Of a stretch of 64,000 nucleotides of DNA, positions 34,456 through 41,600 are shown one piece after another. Position numbers and translations under genes: made by a program. The notes beneath the pieces are model-generated. The model was not told where the DNA came from. It was given only the letters and a program-made list of their open reading frames with translations, and did no database searches. Each line of letters opens with the position of its first letter. Positions within the stretch are counted from its first letter, which is position 1. The DNA is from Lysobacter sp036697405 (GTDB lineage Bacteria; Pseudomonadota; Gammaproteobacteria; Xanthomonadales; Xanthomonadaceae), in NCBI RefSeq assembly GCF_036697405.1, contig NZ_JBAHWA010000005.1, positions 62,001 through 126,000 on the forward strand, read 5' to 3'.

Positions 34456-35487
34456 TCAGGCCCCGCTGGAGCGCCGCACCGCCAGCGTAGCCGGCAGGGT
34501 GATGCTTTCGGTGGCCTCGCCCAGGATCTGGCGCAGCAGGGTTTCGACCAGCAGTTCGCCGGCGCGCTTGGTGTCCTGGAACACCGTGGTCAGCGGCGGG
34601 CTGGCGAAACGCGCCATCGGGATGTCGTCGAAACCGACCACGGCCAGGTCTTCGGGCACGCGCAGGCCGGCCTCGGCGAAGGCGCGCAGCGCGCCGATCG
34701 CGATCAGGTCGCTGGCCGCGAACACCGCGTCGAAGCGGCCGCCGCGCGCCATCAGCTCGCGCGCGGCGGCGTAGCCGTCCTCCTCGAAGCTCTCCGCATC
34801 CACCTGCAGGATCGCTTCCATCGCGCCGCCGACTTCGCGCAGCGCGGCATCGCAGCCGCGGAAGCGGTCGAAGAACTCCGGGCAGTGGCTGGAGGCGCCG
34901 CCGAGGAAGGCGATGCGGCGATGGCCCAGGCCGACCAGGTGCTCGCCGGCCAGGCGCCCGCCGCTGAAGTTGTCGCAGCCGATCGATACGCCCGGCTGGT
35001 CCGGCAGCACCGCGCCCCAGCGCACGAAGCGCGTGCCCTGCGCGACCAGCTTCTCCAGCTTGCCCTCGTAGGCCAGGTAGTCGCCGTAGCCCAGCAGGAT
35101 CAGGCCGTCGGCCTTCATGCTGTCCTCGTAGTCGGCGTGCCAGTCGTCGGAGAGCTGCTGGAACGAGATCAGCAGGTCCTGGCCCTCGCGCGCGCAGGCG
35201 CGCGTGATCGAGCCCAACATGGACAGGAAGAAGGGATTGATGTGCGACTCGTCCGGGGTCGGGTCCTCGAACAGCAGCAGCGCCAGGGTGCCCGAGCGCT
35301 GCGTGCGCAGGCTGGAGGCGTGGCGGTCGACCTTGTAGTTGAGCTCGCGCACCAGCGCCTCGACGCGCTTGCGGGTCTCGGCGTTGACCAGCGGACTGCC
35401 GCTGAGCACGCGCGAGACCGTGGCCTGCGACACCCCGGCGCGGTGCGCGATATCCAGCGATGTGGCCTTGGATCGGCGGGTGCGCAT
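34456..35487 (-). CDS. LacI-family regulator of the maltose locus
   Basis: Repressor of 343 aa: HTH/hinge at residues 8-42 (SLDIAHRAGVSQATVSRVL, then SPLVNAETRKRV) and a sugar-binding sensor domain with DGLILLGYGDYL, GRLAGEHLVGLGHRRIAFLGG and GFDDIPMARFASPPLTTV. The start at 35487 (MRTRRSK) gives the standard N-terminus, but the frame remains open and in phase with the DUF2007-like sequence upstream, with no stop codon between. It is convergent with the alpha-amylase gene. Binding to the ATACGTAT sites is inference. Confidence 0.9.
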   Translation of the reverse strand: MRTRRSKATSLDIAHRAGVSQATVSRVLSGSPLVNAETRKRVEALVRELNYKVDRHASSLRTQRSGTLALLLFEDPTPDESHINPFFLSMLGSITRACAREGQDLLISFQQLSDDWHADYEDSMKADGLILLGYGDYLAYEGKLEKLVAQGTRFVRWGAVLPDQPGVSIGCDNFSGGRLAGEHLVGLGHRRIAFLGGASSHCPEFFDRFRGCDAALREVGGAMEAILQVDAESFEEDGYAAARELMARGGRFDAVFAASDLIAIGALRAFAEAGLRVPEDLAVVGFDDIPMARFASPPLTTVFQDTKRAGELLVETLLRQILGEATESITLPATLAVRRSSGA

Positions 35488-35844
35488 GCGCGGTACCGAC
35501 ACGGAAGAGAGCCCGCAGTGTAGTGAGCGCGCGGGCGCGGCGCATGCCGCATCGCCGCACGCGCGACCGTTCAGGCGGCGCAGCCGCGCGAAGGTCGCCT
35601 GAGGCTCGGCCGCATCGGCCCAGGGCGCGATCGGCGAGCTGGCGACGGTCTCTGCGCGCGCGTCGTAGCGGCGCGCGGCGCGCTCGTCGGCCACCGACAC
35701 CGTCGCCAGACCGCCCATCGGCAACTCGCCGGCGCCGCCTTCCAGCAAGCCGCCGTTGACGAAGGCGGCCATGTCCTCCTGCTCCAGCACCTGAGCTACC
35801 AGGTGCGCGGCGGTGGAATGCGCGGCGCGGTAGACGATCCTCGT
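35488..35844 (-). pseudogene. DUF2007-like coding sequence lacking a normal start and fused in frame to the LacI gene
   Basis: From 35844 the minus strand reads TRIVYRAAHSTAAHLVAQVL, then ED-MAAFVNGGLLEGGAGELP and MGGLATVSVADERAARRY. This matches the pattern of DUF2007 proteins (MRIVYRA...AHLV...GI.AFV.G..L.GG.GELP..G.V.V.V.DE.A). The expected ATG is ACG, with AAGGA 7 nt upstream; the first possible regular start is a GTG at 35790, already inside the domain. No stop codon separates it from the LacI start. It may be a decayed gene, use a non-AUG start, or make a real fusion. It accounts for most of the gap between oppB and lacI. Confidence 0.55.
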
Positions 35845-35872
35845 GTTGGATCCTTCAGGCGATACGAGGATC
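35836..35872. repeat. Inverted repeat after oppB
   Basis: GATCCTCGT (35836-35844) and ACGAGGATC (35864-35872) form 9-bp arms around 19 nt, 31 bp after the oppB stop. It includes the would-be ACG start of the DUF2007-like frame. It could be a weak terminator. Confidence 0.4.
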
Positions 35873-35902
35873 GCGGGTTGGGGCGTGAGTTTGCGGCGAG
35901 GC

Positions 35903-36820
35903 TCAGTTCGTTTCCGCCAAGCGCGGATCCATGGCCGCGCGCAAGGCGTCGACCAGGGCGTTGATGGCGACGATCAGGGCGCCCACCACCAGCACCACGC
36001 CCAGCACCAGGGTGTAGTCGCGGTTGAGCGCGCCCTGCACGAAGTAGCGGCCCATGCCGGGGATGCCGAACACCTGTTCGACCACGGCCGAGCCGGTCAC
36101 CACATTGATCAAGGCCGGCGACAGCCAGGCCGCGACCGGCAGTAGGGCCGGCTTCATCGCGTGCGACAGCAGCAGGCGGGTTTCGGACAGGCCGCGCGCG
36201 CGCGCGGCCTTGAGGTAGTCGGCCGACAAGGTCTCCAGCAGCGAGGCGCGGGTCAGGCGCGCGCAGTAGGCGATGTTGGGCAGCGCCAGCGCGATCACCG
36301 GCAGCACCACGTGGTTCCAGCCGCCCCAGCCGCCGGCCGGCAACCAATGCAGGCCGACCGCGAACAGCAGCACCAGCAGCGGCGCGGCCACGAACTTGGG
36401 AATCGCCAGGCCCAGCCCGGCCGCGAACATCAACAGCCGGTCGGTCCAGCGCCCGGCGCGCAACGCGGCCCAGGCGCCCAGCGGTATGCCGAGCAGCAGG
36501 GCCAGCAACAGCGCCAGCCCGCCGTTGAGCATCGACACCGGCAGCGCGCTGGCGATCAATTGGGTCACGCGGTAGTCGGGGTATTGGAACGAGGGCCCGA
36601 GGTCGCCGCGCACCACATCGCCCAGCCAGGCCGCGTACTGCGCGGGCAGCGGCCGGTCCAGGCGGTACTGCGCGGCGAGGGCGGCCTGCACTTCCGGCGG
36701 CGCGGCCTTCTCGGTGTCGAAGGGGCCGCCGGGCGCGGCGCGCAGCAGCACGAAGCACAGCGTGGCCAGCAGCCACAGCGTGAGCACGGCTTCGAACAGG
36801 CGTGCGGCCCAGCGCTTCAT
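35903..36820 (-). CDS. Peptide ABC transporter permease (OppB/DppB type)
   Basis: Integral membrane protein of 305 aa with six hydrophobic segments. The N-terminal RLFEAVLTLWLLATLCFVLLRAAPGGPF and the permease loop YLKAARARGLSETRLLLSHAMKPALLP (EAA-type ATPase contact) identify it as OppB/DppB. It overlaps the oppA stop (ATGA). Normally OppB works with OppC and ATPases OppD/OppF; none is present next to it, so it must share distant partners or be a remnant of a longer operon. Confidence 0.92.
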   Translation of the reverse strand: MKRWAARLFEAVLTLWLLATLCFVLLRAAPGGPFDTEKAAPPEVQAALAAQYRLDRPLPAQYAAWLGDVVRGDLGPSFQYPDYRVTQLIASALPVSMLNGGLALLLALLLGIPLGAWAALRAGRWTDRLLMFAAGLGLAIPKFVAAPLLVLLFAVGLHWLPAGGWGGWNHVVLPVIALALPNIAYCARLTRASLLETLSADYLKAARARGLSETRLLLSHAMKPALLPVAAWLSPALINVVTGSAVVEQVFGIPGMGRYFVQGALNRDYTLVLGVVLVVGALIVAINALVDALRAAMDPRLAETN

Positions 36821-38409
36821 GGCGCCGGCTCCAGGCTCAACCAGCGGCTGGCGTGGCGGTCCAAAGCATTGGGCTGGTAGCCGCGCACGCGCTCGCCGAC
36901 CAGATGCTTGGAGGTGTAGTAGTACAGCGGTATCACCGCATCGGCGTTCAACAGCCGGGTCTCGGCCGCGTGCAGCCAGGCGTTGCGCGCGGCCTCGCTC
37001 TTGGCCGCGTCGGCGCGCGCGAGGCGGTCGCGGAAACCGGCATCGTCGTAGCCGCTCCAGTTCAAGGGGCCGTCGCTGGCGAACGCGGCCAGGAAGTTGC
37101 GCGCGTCCGGCACGTCGCCGATCCAGCCGCCGCGGAACACCTGGGTGATCGCGCGCTGGCGCCGGTTCTGCACGAACACCTTCCACTCCTCGTTGCGCAG
37201 GCGCACCTGCACGCCCAGGGTCTGGCGCCACATCGCGGCCACCGCCAGTGCCATCCGGCGATGCGGAGTGGAGGTGTTGTAGCGCAGCTCGATCACCAGC
37301 GGCTGCGCGTCCGAATAACCGGCGGCGCGATACAGCGCGCGCGCCTGGGCCTCGCGCTGGGCCTGGCTGAGTGCGGCCCAGGGCGCCGAGGCCGGCGCGT
37401 AGCCGGCGATGCCCGGCGGGACGATGCCGTAGGCCGGGGTCTCGCCCAGGCCGGTGACGTGGCGGGTGAGTTTGTCGCGGTCGATCGCCAGCGCCAGGGC
37501 CCGGCGCAACTGCGGCGCGTCGCGCAGCGGCGGGCGGGTCAGATTCATGCCCAGCCAGAACGCGCCCAGATAGGGCGACAGGCGCAGGCGGTCGCCGAAA
37601 CGCGCGCGCAACGCGGTCAGCGGTTGCGGCGGCACCACCTCGGTGATGTCCAGATCGCCGGCCGCGAAGCGCTGCAGTTCGGCGGCCGCGTCCTCGGTGA
37701 CATGGAAGCGCACCTGCGCAATCGCCACGCGCGCCGCGTCGTGGAAGCGCGGATTGCGCGCGACCAGCAGGTTGGCCTGCGGCGTCCACGCGGCCAGCGT
37801 GTAGGCGCCGTTCGACACCAGCCGGCCGGGCCGGGTGTGCTGGGCGCCGTAGCGTTCGACCGCGGGCAGATAGACCGGAAACGCGATCGGCAGGGTCAGC
37901 AGCGCCGGCAGCGAGGCGCTGCGCTGCAGGCGGAACACCACCGTGCGCGCGTCCGGCGCCGACACGCCCAGCGCGCTGGGCGGACGTTTGCCGGCCTGCA
38001 CCGCCTGCGCGTTCTCCAGCGCGTCGAACAGTTCGCCGAACGGCGCCGCGGTCGCCGGTTCGAACGCGCGCCGGAAACCGGCCACGATCTGCGGCGCGTC
38101 CAGGACCTCACCGTTGCTCCAGCGCAGGCCGGGGCGCAGCACGAAGGTCCAGGTACGGCCGTCGGCCGAGACCGACCAGCGTTGCGCCATGCCCGGCACC
38201 AGGCGGCCGTGCGCGTCCTCGGTGACCAGGCCTTCGTAGAGATCGCGCAGCACGTTGCCGCAGGCGACTTCCTGGCAGCGGTGCGCATCCAGCGTGCTGG
38301 GTTCGGGGCCGTTGCCGCGCTCCAGGGTCTGGGCAGGCACGGTCAGCGGCATCAGCGCCAGTAGCAGGGCCGAACCATAGCGTTGCAGGACGGACGTTGT
38401 TCGGCGCAA
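36817..38409 (-). CDS. Peptide ABC transporter substrate-binding protein (OppA type)
   Basis: Periplasmic binding protein (SBP family 5) of about 530 aa. Family segments include NVLRDLYEGLVTEDAHGRLVPGMAQRW, WTFVLRPGLRWSNGEVL, VSNGAYTLAAWTP and FRGGWIGDVPDARNFL. No ATG precedes the mature sequence; a TTG at 38409 gives a signal peptide (LRRTTSVLQRYGSALLLALMPLTVPAQ), so this start is preferred. The frame extends to 38700 but the upstream part overlaps gshA and is not family-like. It forms an operon with oppB and is divergent from gshA. Confidence 0.87.
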   Translation of the reverse strand: MRRTTSVLQRYGSALLLALMPLTVPAQTLERGNGPEPSTLDAHRCQEVACGNVLRDLYEGLVTEDAHGRLVPGMAQRWSVSADGRTWTFVLRPGLRWSNGEVLDAPQIVAGFRRAFEPATAAPFGELFDALENAQAVQAGKRPPSALGVSAPDARTVVFRLQRSASLPALLTLPIAFPVYLPAVERYGAQHTRPGRLVSNGAYTLAAWTPQANLLVARNPRFHDAARVAIAQVRFHVTEDAAAELQRFAAGDLDITEVVPPQPLTALRARFGDRLRLSPYLGAFWLGMNLTRPPLRDAPQLRRALALAIDRDKLTRHVTGLGETPAYGIVPPGIAGYAPASAPWAALSQAQREAQARALYRAAGYSDAQPLVIELRYNTSTPHRRMALAVAAMWRQTLGVQVRLRNEEWKVFVQNRRQRAITQVFRGGWIGDVPDARNFLAAFASDGPLNWSGYDDAGFRDRLARADAAKSEAARNAWLHAAETRLLNADAVIPLYYYTSKHLVGERVRGYQPNALDRHASRWLSLEPAP

Positions 38410-38578
38410 GGCGAGGGCTACACTGCCGGGGTCTGGTGATTGTAGGTCAGTGGCCGCATATCCCCGGAAACGGTACGGCCGGGGCGTCGCAAGGCGCCGC
38501 CGGCCTCCGCGCGTCGCGAGGGCGGCGCGCGAGCAAGGCATCCCGCCTTGCAGCGGGGTGTCGACGAACGAGGTGCGC

Positions 38579-39958
38579 GTGTCCGGTCCCAGCCAGGTCA
38601 AGGATGTCCCGATTCCGCCGATGGCCAGCGGCGGTCGCACCGCGCTGATCGAATACCTCGCCTCCGGCGTGCGTCCCGACGACGATTGGAAGATCGGCAC
38701 CGAACACGAGAAATTCGGCTACCGCACCGACGACCTGCGCCCGCCCACCTTCGACGGCGAGCGCGGCATCGAAGCCCTGCTCAAGGGCCTGACCCAGTTC
38801 GGCTGGGCGCCGGTGGAAGAGCACGGCCGGGTGATCGCGCTGACCCGCGAGCAGGCCTCGGTGTCGCTGGAGCCGGCCGGCCAGCTGGAACTGTCGGGCG
38901 CGCCGCTGGCGACCCTGCACGACACCTGCTGCGAGGCCGCCCAGCATCTGCGCGAAGTGCGCGCGGTCGCCGAGCCGATGGGGCTGGGCTTCCTGGGCAT
39001 GGGCTTCCAGCCCAAGTGGCGCCGCGACGAAATGCCGTGGATGCCCAAGGGCCGCTACAAGATCATGCGCGAGTACATGCCCAAGGTCGGCAGCCTGGGC
39101 CTGGACATGATGACCCGCACCAGCACCGTGCAGGTCAATCTGGACGTGCGCGACGAAGCCGACATGGTCAAGAAGTTCCGCGTGTCGCTGGCCTTGCAGC
39201 CGATCGCGACCGCGCTGTTCGCCGACTCGCCGTTCACCGAGGGCAAGCCCAACGGCTATTTGTCCTACCGCTCGCACATCTGGACCGACACCGACCGCGA
39301 CCGCACCGGCCTGCTCGATTTCGTGTTCGAGGACGGCTTCGGCTACGAGCGCTACGTCGACTACCTGCTCGACGTGCCGATGTACTTCGTCTATCGCGAC
39401 GGCAGCTACATCGATGCCGCCGGCCAGTCGTTCCGCGACTACATGGACGCCAAGCTGCCGGCCTACCCGGACCAGCGCCCGACCCTGAAGGATTGGGCCG
39501 ACCACACCACCACCGCGTTTCCGGAAGTGCGCCTTAAGAAGTATCTGGAGATGCGCGGCGCCGACTCCGGCCCCTGGAACCGCATCTGCGCGCTGTCGGC
39601 GTTCTGGGTCGGCCTGCTGTACGACGCCAGCGCGCTGGACGCGGCCTGGGACCTGGTCGTGGACTTCACTCCCGAAGAACGCCACGCCCTGCGCGACGGC
39701 GTGCCGAAGCGGGCGCTGCAGCTGCCGTTCCGCGACGGCAAGGTGCTGGACCTGGCCCGGCGCGCGCTGGAGATTTCCGCGCACGGCCTGCGCCGCCGCG
39801 GCAAGCTCAACGGCAATGGCGCCGACGAATCGATCTATCTGGATCCGCTGTTGGAATTCGTCGAACGCGGCCAGACCCCGGCCGAGCGCAAGCTCGAGCT
39901 GTTCCATGGCGCCTGGGGCGGCAGCGTCGACCCGGTCTTCAGCGAGTTCGCTTACTGA
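38579..39958 (+). CDS. gshA: Glutamate-cysteine ligase, plant/proteobacterial type
   Basis: ATP-dependent ligase of 459 aa making gamma-glutamylcysteine, the first step of glutathione synthesis. The sequence IEYLASGVRPDDDWKIGTEHEKFGY, EHGRVIALTREQASVSLEPAGQLELSG-type core and MGFQPKWRRDEMPWMPKGRYKIM identify the class shared by plants and alpha/gamma-proteobacteria such as Xanthomonas. GTG at 38579 is chosen because GAGG lies 5 nt upstream and the length fits; an in-frame ATG at 38450 gives an unrelated Arg-rich extension. Glutathione is also the cofactor for the FrmA/FrmB pair 6 kb downstream. Confidence 0.94.
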   Translation: MSGPSQVKDVPIPPMASGGRTALIEYLASGVRPDDDWKIGTEHEKFGYRTDDLRPPTFDGERGIEALLKGLTQFGWAPVEEHGRVIALTREQASVSLEPAGQLELSGAPLATLHDTCCEAAQHLREVRAVAEPMGLGFLGMGFQPKWRRDEMPWMPKGRYKIMREYMPKVGSLGLDMMTRTSTVQVNLDVRDEADMVKKFRVSLALQPIATALFADSPFTEGKPNGYLSYRSHIWTDTDRDRTGLLDFVFEDGFGYERYVDYLLDVPMYFVYRDGSYIDAAGQSFRDYMDAKLPAYPDQRPTLKDWADHTTTAFPEVRLKKYLEMRGADSGPWNRICALSAFWVGLLYDASALDAAWDLVVDFTPEERHALRDGVPKRALQLPFRDGKVLDLARRALEISAHGLRRRGKLNGNGADESIYLDPLLEFVERGQTPAERKLELFHGAWGGSVDPVFSEFAY

Positions 39959-40063
39959 GACGCATCGTTGCTGGCTAGCGCGGCGATGCGCCTGCGGCCT
40001 AGCGCATCTGCGTAGGTTGCGGTGGTAACCGCACCATCGCCATCCCGCACGCTTGCGCGACGC

Positions 40064-40663
40064 TCAACGCAAGCGTTCGAATCGGCTTACCGAGCCATCG
40101 AGCTTGAACTCGATTTCGTAAGACGCATCGTCCTTACCCGGCACCGGCATGGTCGACCACGACGGCGGCCATGGATTCCTGGCGCCCGGACGGCCGGTGT
40201 GGAACCAGATGCCGACCAGGCGGTCACGCTCCGGATTCGGCAACGCGCCCGGCACACCGCGCGCGCTTTGGTACCAGTTGGCGTGGACCACGGCCGCGGT
40301 TTCGAAGCGCAGTTGCGCCAGCGGCAGGTCGCTGGCCGACAGGCCGCGCGCTTTCAGGTCCGGGCAGAGGTGGTCCATGCGCTCGCCGCGCTGCCAGCGG
40401 CCTTGCTCGTAACGGTAGATGTACATCGCCTTGGGCTGGGTGGGATCCACCAGCGCCACTTCGATGTCGCGGTCGTGGAACAGGGCGGCGCCGTGGATCC
40501 GCGGCGCGCGCCCGGCGAACTCCGGCAGGGCGTTCAGCGCGCGCTGCGCCTCGGCCAGCGCCGGGCCGTCCTGCATCAGCTGGGGCTCGCGCTGACACGC
40601 CGACGCCCAGACCGCCAGCCAGGCGATCGCCGCCAGTCCCGGCCGGCGCGCGCCGCGCCCCAT
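40064..40663 (-). CDS. Putative lipoprotein of unknown function
   Basis: Protein of 199 aa. The N-terminus MGRGARRPGLAAIAWLAVWASACQ has a lipobox-like ASAC, so it is probably a membrane-anchored periplasmic lipoprotein. The rest has no family I recognise; it contains PKAMYIYRYEQGRW and a C-terminal YEIEFKLDGSVSRFERLR that suggests beta-strands. Its ATG overlaps the stop of the TPR gene by one base (TGATG), so the two products may work together. Confidence 0.75.
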   Translation of the reverse strand: MGRGARRPGLAAIAWLAVWASACQREPQLMQDGPALAEAQRALNALPEFAGRAPRIHGAALFHDRDIEVALVDPTQPKAMYIYRYEQGRWQRGERMDHLCPDLKARGLSASDLPLAQLRFETAAVVHANWYQSARGVPGALPNPERDRLVGIWFHTGRPGARNPWPPSWSTMPVPGKDDASYEIEFKLDGSVSRFERLR

Positions 40664-41433
40664 CAGCCCTGGGGCCCTTCCGCGGCCGCCAGTTGCTTGG
40701 ACAACTGCTTGAGCCGATCCAGCGCGGGCTTGTTCAGTTGCCGCGCGTAAGCCGGCAAGCGCTTGGCCTTCGCCAGCGCGCGCTCGCACAACTCGCGCGC
40801 CGGTTCCTTCTCGCCCCAGCCCACCAGGGCCTGCGCGTAGTGGGCGTGCGCGTCGAAACCGGTGCTGTAGCCGACCAGGGTGTCGAATTCCTCGCGCGCC
40901 TTGGCGCGATCGCCCTCGGCCGCGACCGCGCGCGCATAGGTCAGATGGCCGTCCGGCGAACGGAAATCCGGGCGGCGCTTGATCAGCTCGTCCAGCATTT
41001 CGCGCGCACGCCGCGCGTGGCCGCATTCCAGCAGGGCCTGCGCCAGCCGCACCTGGATATCCGGATCGTCGGCATGGATGCCCTTGAGCGCGGACTCGTA
41101 ATGCGTGGCCGCTTCCGAGGCCCGGTCGCTGGCGAGCAGGGCATCGGCCAGGCGCAGGCGGCGGTCGGTGGTGGGCGCGTCCTCGAACGCGTCCTGGGCC
41201 TCGCGCAATTCGCGGGTCGGATCCAGCGCGCGCTTGACCCCGCCGACCAGGGCGCGGCCGTGGCGGCTGTAACGCATCTCCGGCAGCCAGATCGTCAGCG
41301 CATAGATCACGCTGCCCAGCAGCGGGAACATGAAAAGAATGCCCAGCCAATAACGTTCCTGCCCGCTGCGCACCGCGTGCACCGCGAAAAACAGCGCCAC
41401 CAGTACGTGCGCGCCCAAACCCAGAAACGGCAT
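40663..41433 (-). CDS. Membrane-anchored TPR protein
   Basis: Protein of 256 aa. Two N-terminal hydrophobic segments (LGLGAHVLVALFFAVHAV and YWLGILFMFPLLGSVIYAL) are followed by a soluble region of tetratricopeptide-like helices (for instance LADALLASDRASEAATHYESAL and AQALLECGHARRAREMLDEL), a scaffold for protein contacts. The start at 41433 has GGGGGAG upstream. It is divergent from ppc, with 167 bp between. Confidence 0.85.
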   Translation of the reverse strand: MPFLGLGAHVLVALFFAVHAVRSGQERYWLGILFMFPLLGSVIYALTIWLPEMRYSRHGRALVGGVKRALDPTRELREAQDAFEDAPTTDRRLRLADALLASDRASEAATHYESALKGIHADDPDIQVRLAQALLECGHARRAREMLDELIKRRPDFRSPDGHLTYARAVAAEGDRAKAREEFDTLVGYSTGFDAHAHYAQALVGWGEKEPARELCERALAKAKRLPAYARQLNKPALDRLKQLSKQLAAAEGPQG

Positions 41434-41600
41434 ACGGTCTCCCCCGACCTGCGACGGCCGATAGTGTCCGATGTAGTCGCGGTTCTGGCTAGCGCACGGC
41501 CGGGCGCGCAAAGCGTGCCTGGCGTGGTGGTTACTGCTGCAACCAATTTCCCTTCAGCGGATTGCTGCAATGCACAAGTCGCTGATATAGCCTTGGACCC

